Shown here: piece by piece, positions 29,219-36,832 of the stretch | How positions within the stretch are numbered: position 1 is the first letter of the stretch | How the letters are laid out: every line of letters starts with the position of its first letter | DNA from: Sphingomonas sp. Leaf9 | GTDB lineage: Bacteria > Pseudomonadota > Alphaproteobacteria > Sphingomonadales > Sphingomonadaceae | Reading direction: 5' to 3' | Assembly: GCF_001421355.1 (NCBI RefSeq) | Contig: NZ_LMKC01000003.1 | Span: 310,164 to 374,163 of the forward strand | DNA: 64,000 bases | Program-made: the position numbers and the translations under genes | The notes under the pieces: model-generated | The model's input: only the letters and a program-made list of their open reading frames with translations | Told to the model about the DNA's origin: nothing | Database searches by the model: none

Positions 29219-30058
29219 ATGCGCAACGCGATGTCGGTCGATGTCGAGGACTGGTTCCAGGTAGGCGCGTTCGAAACGGTCATCGACCGGGGCGAGTGGG
29301 ACGCGCTGGAATGTCGGGTGGAGGCGAATACCGATGCGGTGCTCGACCTGTTCGCCGCCAGCGGGGTCAAGGCGACGTTCTTCACGCTCGGCTGGGTGGC
29401 GCATCGCTTTCCGGCGCTGATGCGGCGGATCGTCGATGGCGGGCATGAGCTGGCGAGCCATGGCTGGGACCACAAGCGGGTCTTTACCTTCACCGCCGAG
29501 GAATTTCGCGCCGATCTGGCCCGCGCCAGGGCAGCGCTGGAAGACGCCGGGGGGCAGGCGGTGACGGGGTATCGCGCGCCGAGCTTCTCGATCGATCGGC
29601 GGACGCCGTGGGCGCATGATGTGTTGGCGGAGGAAGGCTATGCCTATTCCTCGTCGGTCGCGCCGATCGCCCATGACCATTATGGCTGGGTGGATGCGCC
29701 GCGGATGCTGCACCGGCCGGTCGCGGGATCGGACCTGATCGAATGGCCGATCACGCTGGCGAAGGTGCTGGGGCGCGAAGTGTCGGCGGGCGGGGGCTTT
29801 TTCCGGCTGTTGCCGAACCGGGTGGTCGAGGATGCGGTGGTGCGCAGCAACCGTGCGGACGCACATCCGGCGATCTTCTATTTCCACCCGTGGGAGATCG
29901 ACCCCGGTCAGCCGCGCGTGTGGAATGCACCGCTGAAGTCGAAGGTGCGGCATTATTCGCGATTGGGGGCGATGGCGGGGAAGCTCGAACGGCTGATGGC
30001 GCACCATGACTGGGGCCGGGCCGACCGGATCGTCGCCGAGCGCGCGGTTTCGTTGTGA
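29219..30058 (+). CDS. polysaccharide deacetylase, XrtA/PEP-CTERM type
   Basis: A 279-residue NodB-fold deacetylase with a C-terminal DUF3473 segment. Metal and catalytic motifs are SVDVEDWFQV (Asp-Asp dyad), HELASHGWDHKRV (two His ligands), YRAPSFSI and YFHPWEIDP. It probably removes acetyl groups from the EPS during or after export. Start ATG at 29219 gives the family N-terminus MRNAMSVDVEDWF; GTG at 29207 is possible, and neither has a clear ribosome binding site. Overlaps the FemAB gene by GTGA. Confidence 0.93.
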   Translation: MRNAMSVDVEDWFQVGAFETVIDRGEWDALECRVEANTDAVLDLFAASGVKATFFTLGWVAHRFPALMRRIVDGGHELASHGWDHKRVFTFTAEEFRADLARARAALEDAGGQAVTGYRAPSFSIDRRTPWAHDVLAEEGYAYSSSVAPIAHDHYGWVDAPRMLHRPVAGSDLIEWPITLAKVLGREVSAGGGFFRLLPNRVVEDAVVRSNRADAHPAIFYFHPWEIDPGQPRVWNAPLKSKVRHYSRLGAMAGKLERLMAHHDWGRADRIVAERAVSL

Positions 30059-31104
30059 CCGTCGTCCGGCGGGCCGATCTGGCCAATCCGGCGGAGCGTG
30101 CGGCGGTAGAGGCGTTCGTCGCGGCGCATCCCCAGGGAACTCCCTTTCACCTGCCCGTGTGGGGCGAGGCGACGGCGGCGGGCTGTGGGCAGGATTTCCG
30201 GATGCTGCTGGCCGAGGCCGGTGGTGCATTGCAGGGCATCGTGCCGCTGACGCATGTCCGCTCTCCGTTGTTCGGGGCGGCGTTGGTGTCGACCGGTTTT
30301 GGTGTGGGCGGCGGTGTGCTGGCGAGTGATCCGGCGGCGGGCGTGGCGCTGGCGGCGGCGGCGGTCGAGGTCGCGCGGGAGCTGAAGTGCCCGACGATCG
30401 AGATGCGCGGCGGGGTACCGATCGAAGGGCCGGGCTGGACATGGGACGACACGCGCTATGTCGGGTTCGTGCGGCCGCTGGCGGGCGATGACGATGCCGA
30501 ATTGCTGGCGATCCCGCGCAAGCAGCGGGCGGATGTGCGCAAGGCGCTGGCCGAGCCGTTCGAGGTGGCGGTCGGCCGGGACCGGAGGGCGCTGGCAGAG
30601 CATTTCCGGGTCTATGGCACGTCGGTGCGTAACCTCGGTACGCCGGTCTTTCCCAAGGCGCTGTTTGCCGAGGTGATCCGCCGGTTCGGCGCGGACGCCG
30701 ATGTGCTGACCGTGCGCCATGGCGGTGAAGCGGTGGCGAGCGTCCTGTCGGTGTATTGGCGGGGCACGGTCTATCCCTATTGGGGCGGGGGCACGGCGGC
30801 GGCGCGGGGGTTGCGGGCCAATGAACGCATGTATTTCGAACTGATGCGCCATGCCCGCGCGAAAGGCTGCACCGCGTTCGATTTCGGGCGGTCTAAGGTC
30901 GGGACCGGGCCGGCGGCGTACAAGAAGAATTGGGGCTTTGTCGGCGAGCCTTTGGGTTACCCGACCTGGACCGCCGATGGCGCGGCACCGCGCGATGCCA
31001 GCCCGCTGAACCCCAAATACCGGCTGAAGATCGCGGCGTGGCAGAAGCTGCCGCTCGCGGTCGCCAATCGTGTCGGGCCGTTCATTGCGAAGGGGCTGGG
31101 GTGA
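30055..31104 (+). CDS. FemAB-like protein, XrtA/PEP-CTERM system-associated
   Basis: A 349-residue protein of the GNAT-related FemAB family. Visible motifs are FHLPVWGEAT near 33, IPRKQRADVRKAL near 153 and the conserved ending FDFGRSKVGTGPAAYKKNWGF. FemAB proteins transfer aminoacyl groups; here the acceptor could be the EPS or a lipid-linked sugar, and the donor may be the locus carrier protein, but neither is known. GTG start overlapping the deacetylase stop, GTG start of the next gene overlapping its own stop. Confidence 0.92.
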   Translation: MTVVRRADLANPAERAAVEAFVAAHPQGTPFHLPVWGEATAAGCGQDFRMLLAEAGGALQGIVPLTHVRSPLFGAALVSTGFGVGGGVLASDPAAGVALAAAAVEVARELKCPTIEMRGGVPIEGPGWTWDDTRYVGFVRPLAGDDDAELLAIPRKQRADVRKALAEPFEVAVGRDRRALAEHFRVYGTSVRNLGTPVFPKALFAEVIRRFGADADVLTVRHGGEAVASVLSVYWRGTVYPYWGGGTAAARGLRANERMYFELMRHARAKGCTAFDFGRSKVGTGPAAYKKNWGFVGEPLGYPTWTADGAAPRDASPLNPKYRLKIAAWQKLPLAVANRVGPFIAKGLG

Positions 31105-32258
31105 GCGACATCCTGTTCCTCGCCCACCGCGTTCCCTATCCTCCCGATCGTGGCGACAAGGTGCGCAGCCACCATGTTTTGCGGCATCTGAGCGGGCTGG
31201 GCCGGGTGCATCTGGCGACCTTCGCCGACGATCCGCGCGACATGGGGCATGAGGACGCGCTGGGGCAGTGGTGCGCCAGCGTGAAGGTGCTGCCCCGGAC
31301 CAAGGGTAATGCGCGGGCGGCGGTCGAGGCGCTGGCGAGCGGGCGCACGGTGTCGGAGGCGGCGTTCGACAGTGCGGCGATGCGGGGCGCGGTGGCGGAG
31401 CTGATGGCCGCGCGGCATTATGCTGCGGTCTATGTCTATTCGGGGCAGATGGCGCAGTATCTGCCCGCTGATTTGCCGTTCGTGATGGACTTTGTGGACA
31501 TGGATTCGGCGAAGTTTGCGGCCTATGCCGATGATGCGAAGGGGCCGATGCGCTGGATGATGCGACGCGAGGCGCGTAAGCTGGCGGCGTTCGAGACGGC
31601 TGTCGCGGGCCGGGCGCGCGCTTCGCTGCTGGTGAGCGAAGCCGAGGCTGCTCTGTTCCGGCGGACATCGGGGGCGGATCGTGTCGTTGCGATCGAGAAC
31701 GGGATCGATACGGCGTTCTTCGACCCCGCCAGCGTCGTGCCGGTCGATGCGGCCGGGCCGCTGATCGTATTCACCGGGCAGATGGATTATCGACCGAATG
31801 TCGAGGCGGTGCGCTGGTTCGTGGGTGAGGTGTTGCCGCTGATCCCGCAAGCGCGCTTTGCGATCGTCGGGCGCAGTCCGACCGCTGCCGTGCGGGCGCT
31901 GGCGGGCGAACGGGTGGTCGTGACCGGCGAGGTCGCCGATGTGCGCGGCTGGATCGCGGCTGCGGCGGTGGTCGTCGCGCCGCTGCTGCTGGCGCGCGGT
32001 ATCCAGAACAAGGTGCTGGAGGCGATGGCGATGGCGCGGCCGGTGGTCGCTTCGGTCGCGGCGGCGGAAGGGATCGACCATCAGGGCACGATCCGTGTCG
32101 CCGAAGATGCAGCCGGATTCGCCAAGGAGATTGGCAAGGTTCTGGCCGATCCGGTGGCAGCGGACGCGCTCGGACAGGCGGCGCGGGCGCGGACGATCGC
32201 GCGCTATGGCTGGGAGGCGCGACTGGCGCCGCTCGCCGGGCTGTTGGGGCTGGCATGA
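31101..32258 (+). CDS. glycosyltransferase, exosortase A locus (GT4-like sugar transferase)
   Basis: A 385-residue GT-B glycosyltransferase. N-terminal LFLAHRVPYPPDRGDKVRSH is diagnostic of the EPS/PEP-CTERM sugar transferase family. The donor-binding region contains VFTGQMDYRPNVEAV and RGIQNKVLEAMAMARPVVAS with the conserved Glu. It adds a sugar to the growing EPS repeat on the cytosolic face. GTG start at 31101 overlaps the FemAB stop; the longer open frame lies inside that gene. Confidence 0.93.
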   Translation: MSDILFLAHRVPYPPDRGDKVRSHHVLRHLSGLGRVHLATFADDPRDMGHEDALGQWCASVKVLPRTKGNARAAVEALASGRTVSEAAFDSAAMRGAVAELMAARHYAAVYVYSGQMAQYLPADLPFVMDFVDMDSAKFAAYADDAKGPMRWMMRREARKLAAFETAVAGRARASLLVSEAEAALFRRTSGADRVVAIENGIDTAFFDPASVVPVDAAGPLIVFTGQMDYRPNVEAVRWFVGEVLPLIPQARFAIVGRSPTAAVRALAGERVVVTGEVADVRGWIAAAAVVVAPLLLARGIQNKVLEAMAMARPVVASVAAAEGIDHQGTIRVAEDAAGFAKEIGKVLADPVAADALGQAARARTIARYGWEARLAPLAGLLGLA

Positions 32259-33775
32259 GCAGCATGGCGCTCGAGCGGCCGCGCGTCGCGATCGACCCGG
32301 CATGGCGGCGGGCGTTGCTGGCGCTGGGTGGCGTCTGGGTGGCGCTGCTGGCGATTTTTCACCGTGATGCTGCCGGCATGGCCGATATCTGGTGGAATTC
32401 GACTACCTATGGCCATTGCCTGTTTGTGCCTCCGATCATCGGTTGGCTGGTATGGCAGCGGCGGCGGGAACTGGCGCAGCTGACCCCGCAGGCGTGGTGG
32501 CCGGGGCTGGCCATCGTTGCCGGCGGTGGCGCGGTGTGGCTGGTCGGGGAGGCGGCGGCGGTTGCGTTGTTCCGCCATGTCGGGCTGGTCGCGATGTTGC
32601 AGGGGGTGGTGGTCACGCTGCTGGGTGCGCGGGTGGCGCGGGGCATTGCCTTTCCGCTGGCGTACATGGTGTTCCTCGTGCCGTTCGGCGATTTTCTCGA
32701 ACCTTGGCTGCAATCGGCGACGGTGTCGCTGACCATGCCGCTGTTGCACCTGCTGGGCGTGCCGGCGGCGGTCGACGGGGTGCTGATCACCATCCCCAAC
32801 GGCTATTTCGAAGTGGCCGAGGCATGTTCGGGATCGAAGTTCGTCATCGCCATGGTCGCGTACGGCATGCTAGTCGCCAATGTCTGCTACGTCGCGTGGG
32901 GGCGGCGGGTGGCGTTCATGGCCGTCGCGCTGGTCGTGCCGGTGATCGCCAACGGCATTCGTGCGGCAGGAACGATCTACGCCGCCCATCTGACCTCGGT
33001 CGAGGCGGCGACCGGGTTCGACCATGTCGTCTATGGCTGGGTCTTCTTCGCTATCACGATGGCCGGGGTGCTGGCGATCGGGTGGCGCTGGTTCGACCGT
33101 GATCCGGATGCGGCGTGGTTCGACGTGGGCGTGGTGCAGGCGATGCCGATGCGCGCGGCCGATCGGTCGATTGCGGCGGCGGCGGCATTGGCGGTGGCGG
33201 TCGGTTTTGCCGGATGGGGCTGGGTGGTCGATCGGCGGGCGCAGGTCCTGCCGGCGCAGATCGAGTTGCCGCAGGTGCCGGGGTGGCAGCGGGTAGCGGT
33301 CGATGGCGAGCCGTGGGTGCCGAACTTTCCGGGCGCTGACCATTTCCTGATCGGGCGCTATGGGGATAGCCGGGGCCGCAGCGTCGACATGGTCGTCGCG
33401 GTCTATGGTTGGCAGGGCGAGGGGCATGAATTGGTAGGGTTCGGAACAGGCGCGATTCGTGAGAACGACCGCTGGGTACGGATCGCCGACACCGCGCCGA
33501 TCGCCGGCAGCGCGTCGCTGCGCATGGCCGCACCCGGCCCGGTCGAGCGTGAGGTCGCGACCTGGTATCGGATCGGGTCGGTCACGACAGGTAGCGCCGA
33601 CCGGGTGAAGCTGGAGACGCTGAAGGCGAAGCTGCTCGGCGGGCCGCAGCGCGGGGTCGCGGTGCTGCTGTCGGCGTGCAAGGACGGGAATGCCCCGCGG
33701 CAGGCGATTGCCGATTTCCTAAAGGCGGCCGGGCCGATCGACGCGATTGCCGACCACGCGGCGGGGATGCGCTGA
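32255..33775 (+). CDS. xrtA: exosortase A fused to an EpsI domain
   Basis: A 506-residue membrane protein. The first ~290 residues form the exosortase with about eight TM helices. The catalytic triad is C191 in EACSGSKFVIAM, R236 in NGIRAAGTIY and H257 in FDHVVYGW. The last ~200 residues are an EpsI (DUF3485) domain (LPQVPGWQRVA, VYGWQGEGHELVGF), fused here as in many XrtA proteins. It cleaves C-terminal PEP-CTERM sorting tails at the inner membrane. ATG overlaps the glycosyltransferase stop. Its likely substrate in this window is the protein at 56042-56947. Confidence 0.96.
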   Translation: MSSMALERPRVAIDPAWRRALLALGGVWVALLAIFHRDAAGMADIWWNSTTYGHCLFVPPIIGWLVWQRRRELAQLTPQAWWPGLAIVAGGGAVWLVGEAAAVALFRHVGLVAMLQGVVVTLLGARVARGIAFPLAYMVFLVPFGDFLEPWLQSATVSLTMPLLHLLGVPAAVDGVLITIPNGYFEVAEACSGSKFVIAMVAYGMLVANVCYVAWGRRVAFMAVALVVPVIANGIRAAGTIYAAHLTSVEAATGFDHVVYGWVFFAITMAGVLAIGWRWFDRDPDAAWFDVGVVQAMPMRAADRSIAAAAALAVAVGFAGWGWVVDRRAQVLPAQIELPQVPGWQRVAVDGEPWVPNFPGADHFLIGRYGDSRGRSVDMVVAVYGWQGEGHELVGFGTGAIRENDRWVRIADTAPIAGSASLRMAAPGPVEREVATWYRIGSVTTGSADRVKLETLKAKLLGGPQRGVAVLLSACKDGNAPRQAIADFLKAAGPIDAIADHAAGMR

Positions 33776-33776
33776 G

Positions 33777-35663
33777 ATGTGCGGGATCGCCGGCCTCTAT
33801 CACAGCGCCCAACCCAAGCCGGTCGATCCGGCGCGGATTGCGGCGATGACCGATGTGCAGGCGCATCGCGGCCCCGACGGTTCCGGCGTGTGGACTGCGC
33901 CGGGTGTGGGGCTGGGCCATCGCCGGCTGTCGATCATCGACGTCGCGGGCAGTCCGCAGCCGATGGCGTTGCCGGGCGAACAGTTCGTCATCAGCTTCAA
34001 CGGGGAAATCTATAACTTCGCCGAGCTGCGGGCCGAGTTGCAGGGCAAGGGCGCGGTGTTCCGTACCCAGGGCGATACCGAAGTGCTGCTCCACGCCTGG
34101 GTCGCATGGGGGCCGGACATGCTGGCGCGGCTGAACGGGATGTTCGCCTTTGCGATCCATGATGCGGGGCGGCAGGCGCTGTTCCTCGCCCGCGACCGGA
34201 TGGGGGTGAAGCCGCTCCATTATGTCGAGCTGGGCGACGGCGCGGTGGCGTTCGCGTCGGAGCTGAAGGGGCTGCTTGCCCATCCGCTGGTGCGGCGCAC
34301 GCCCGATGTGGCGGCGATCGAGGATTATATGGCGCTGGGCTATGTGCCCGACGACGCCTGTATCGTGGCGGGGGTGAAGAAGCTGCCCGCCGGCCATTTC
34401 CTGCTGATCGAGCGCGGGCGCGGTGTGCCGCAGCCGGTACAGTGGTGGGATGTCGACTTTTCGAAGCGAGCCAAGAGTAGTACGCGCGATCTGCAGGCCG
34501 AACTGGTCGAGCGGATGCGCGAGGGCGTGCGGTCGCGGATGGTCGCCGATGTGCCGCTGGGCGCGTTCCTGTCGGGCGGGGTCGATTCGTCGGCGGTCGT
34601 CGCGTTGATGGCGGAGGCGAGCCGCTCGCCGGTGCAGACCTGCACCATCGGGTTCGAGGAAGCGGGCCATGACGAGCGTGGCCCGGCCGGGCTGGTGGCG
34701 GGGCGCTTTGCCACCGACCATGCGGTGCGGACGGTGCGGTCGGACGATTTCGGGCTGATCGATACGCTGGTTGCGGCGTTCGACGAACCCTTTGCCGATG
34801 CGTCGGCGCTGGCGACCTATCAGGTCTGTGCGCTGGCGCGGGAGCGGGTGACGGTCGCGCTGTCGGGCGATGGCGCGGACGAGGCGCTGGCCGGGTATCG
34901 CCGGTACAAATTCCATGCGGCGGAAGAGCGGGTGCGCTCGCTGCTGCCGCAGTCCTTGCGCGAGCCGGTGTTCGGCGCGCTGGGCGATGTCTATCCCAAG
35001 GCCGACTGGGCACCGCGCCCGTTCCGCGCCAAGACGACGCTGCTGGCGCTCGCGCAGGATGGCGACGAAGCCTATGCGCAGGCGGTCGGCGTAACGACCC
35101 CGGCAGTGCGGCAGGGCTTGTACGGGGCGGCGATGGCGCGGCAGCTGGGCGGGTATCGCGGCGAGGAACGCTATGTCGCGGCGATGCGGCAGGCGCCGGC
35201 GCGCGATGCGCTGGACCGGGCGCAGTACGCCGATTTCCGCCACTGGCTGCCGGGTGATATCCTGACCAAGGTCGACCGGACGAGCATGGCGGTGGCGCTG
35301 GAGGCGCGCGAGCCGTTGCTCGACCATCGGCTGATCGAGTTTTGCGCGACGCTGCCTGCGAAGCTGCGACTGCGCGGCGGCGAGGGCAAATGGCTGATGA
35401 AGAAGGCGCTGGAGCCGTGGTTGCCGCGCGAAATCCTGTACCGGCCGAAGATGGGGTTCGTGACGCCGGTCAGCGCGTGGTTTCGTGGGACCCTGGCGGA
35501 CGAGGCAGCGGGGCTGGCGCGCTCGCCGGTGTTGGCGACGTGGTTTGACCCCCACGCGATCGAGCGGCTGGCGGCCGAACATCGCGCCGGTCGGGCGGAG
35601 CATGGGCGGACGTTGTGGCAGCTGGTGATGCTGGAGCGGAGTGCCCGGCGGCTGTTCGGGTAA
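33777..35663 (+). CDS. asparagine synthase-like amidotransferase 1, exosortase A system
   Basis: A 628-residue glutamine-dependent amidotransferase. N-terminal MCGIAGLY with nucleophile C2 starts the Ntn glutaminase domain, and DVQAHRGPDG and LGHRRLSIID follow. The ATP-binding synthase domain has the PP-motif FLSGGVDSSAVVALM at ~264-278 and LSGDGADEALAGYRRYK. It presumably transfers ammonia from glutamine to an acid on the EPS or a precursor. Start ATG 33777 leaves Cys as residue 2, as required for processing. Last gene of the plus arm; a GTCATCCCGG palindrome follows 9 bases after the stop. Confidence 0.94.
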   Translation: MCGIAGLYHSAQPKPVDPARIAAMTDVQAHRGPDGSGVWTAPGVGLGHRRLSIIDVAGSPQPMALPGEQFVISFNGEIYNFAELRAELQGKGAVFRTQGDTEVLLHAWVAWGPDMLARLNGMFAFAIHDAGRQALFLARDRMGVKPLHYVELGDGAVAFASELKGLLAHPLVRRTPDVAAIEDYMALGYVPDDACIVAGVKKLPAGHFLLIERGRGVPQPVQWWDVDFSKRAKSSTRDLQAELVERMREGVRSRMVADVPLGAFLSGGVDSSAVVALMAEASRSPVQTCTIGFEEAGHDERGPAGLVAGRFATDHAVRTVRSDDFGLIDTLVAAFDEPFADASALATYQVCALARERVTVALSGDGADEALAGYRRYKFHAAEERVRSLLPQSLREPVFGALGDVYPKADWAPRPFRAKTTLLALAQDGDEAYAQAVGVTTPAVRQGLYGAAMARQLGGYRGEERYVAAMRQAPARDALDRAQYADFRHWLPGDILTKVDRTSMAVALEAREPLLDHRLIEFCATLPAKLRLRGGEGKWLMKKALEPWLPREILYRPKMGFVTPVSAWFRGTLADEAAGLARSPVLATWFDPHAIERLAAEHRAGRAEHGRTLWQLVMLERSARRLFG

Positions 35664-35672
35664 TTCGCGCTA

Positions 35673-35703
35673 CCGTCATCCCGGATCGGGTCCGGGGTGA
35701 CGG
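35673..35703. repeat. GTCATCCCGG-type palindrome after the EPS operon
   Basis: CCGTCATCCCGGATCGGGTC...GGGGTGACGG with slightly imperfect ~12-bp arms, between convergent stops (35663 and 35714). Variant of the GTCACCCCGG family; may act as terminator for both genes. Confidence 0.7.
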
Positions 35704-35713
35704 TAACTTGGTG

Positions 35714-36682
35714 TCAGACGCGTTCGGCGATCCAGCGCCGGAATAGGTCGGTCCAGAGCCGCTGCGGGCTGTCCATCGGCGAATGCAGCGCCCCCCAGCC
35801 ATGGCCGCCCCGTTCGAACAGATGCGCCTCGACCGGCACCTTCGCCCGGCGGCAGGCGGCGAGCATTTCCAGCGACTGGTCGACCGGGCAGACGGGATCG
35901 TCGACCGAATGCGCCAGGAACACCGGCGGCGTCTGCGGCGTGACCCCCATGGGTATATTGTAGCGGCGATAGACGGTCATCGGCCCGTCGGGCTGGCCGG
36001 AGCCTTCGCGGGCCATCGCGGCGATGTTGGTGACAGGATAGATCAGGCCGGTGAAGGCCGGTCGCGCCGACTGACGGTCGGCGGCGTCGATCGGCTTGTA
36101 CACCGGATCGTCATGCGCGACCGTCAACGATCCCGCCAGATGCCCGCCCGCCGAAAAGCCGCAAATGCCGAGCTTCGCCGGATCGATGCCATAGCGCGCG
36201 GCATTGGCGCGGATCAGCCGCATCGCGCGCTGCGCATCCTGCAGCGGCACGTCCTGCTGATTGTCCCAGCCTTCGCCGGGCAGGCGATAGGCGAGCGCGA
36301 AGACGGTGATGCCGGCGGGGTTCAGCGCCTTCGCCACGTCGATCCCCTCATTCTCGATCGAGACGAAGCCGTATCCGCCGCCGGGGATCGATAGGACGGC
36401 GGTGCCGTTGGGCCGGGCCGGGCGGAATACGCCGACCACCGGATCGGACACGCCGCGCAGCCAAAGTTCGCGCAGGTCGGGGCGGCCGTTCATCGACGGG
36501 GCATAGGTCGGCAGCGTCGCGCGGGCGCCGGGCGCGCGGCCGGGCCACAGGCGGAAATGTTCGCGCGGGGGCCAGGGGGTGAGGCGTTCTCTGCCCGGCG
36601 TCGGTTGCGCCGTCTGGGCCGCCGCCTTTGCCGCCAGGGGCAACGCCAGGCTCGCGCCCAAGATGGTCCGCCGGTCGATCAT
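35714..36682 (-). CDS. secreted alpha/beta hydrolase (acetyl-esterase/xylan-esterase-like)
   Basis: A 322-residue esterase. Signal MIDRRTILGASLALPLAAKAAAQ, with an RR pair suggesting Tat export. Catalytic features are the oxyanion IPGGGYGFVSIENEG (HGGG-like), nucleophile GFSAGGH, Asp in HSVDDPVCP and His in FERGGHGWG. This pattern is typical of the BD-FAE/axe2-like lipase group that deacetylates plant polysaccharides. GGAG before ATG at 36680-36682. It is convergent with the EPS locus; a role in EPS or xylan deacetylation is only suggested. Confidence 0.88.
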   Translation of the reverse strand: MIDRRTILGASLALPLAAKAAAQTAQPTPGRERLTPWPPREHFRLWPGRAPGARATLPTYAPSMNGRPDLRELWLRGVSDPVVGVFRPARPNGTAVLSIPGGGYGFVSIENEGIDVAKALNPAGITVFALAYRLPGEGWDNQQDVPLQDAQRAMRLIRANAARYGIDPAKLGICGFSAGGHLAGSLTVAHDDPVYKPIDAADRQSARPAFTGLIYPVTNIAAMAREGSGQPDGPMTVYRRYNIPMGVTPQTPPVFLAHSVDDPVCPVDQSLEMLAACRRAKVPVEAHLFERGGHGWGALHSPMDSPQRLWTDLFRRWIAERV

Positions 36683-36832
36683 CCGCTCCACTCCCTGTTC
36701 GTTTTCCCGCAGCCTAACTGCCCGAAGCGCGGAGGAAAAGCGGGGCTCTGAGCAAAGCGCTCGACAATCGGCAGCGGGTCGATAGACCTTTGCGAAGTCG
36801 GCGGGGGCCGCCGCGTGTCGGGGGGATTTCGA

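Noticed and set aside
33582..35603. 673-codon minus-strand frame opposite the amidotransferase gene
   Set aside because: Antisense to a clear asparagine synthase-like gene; no domain.
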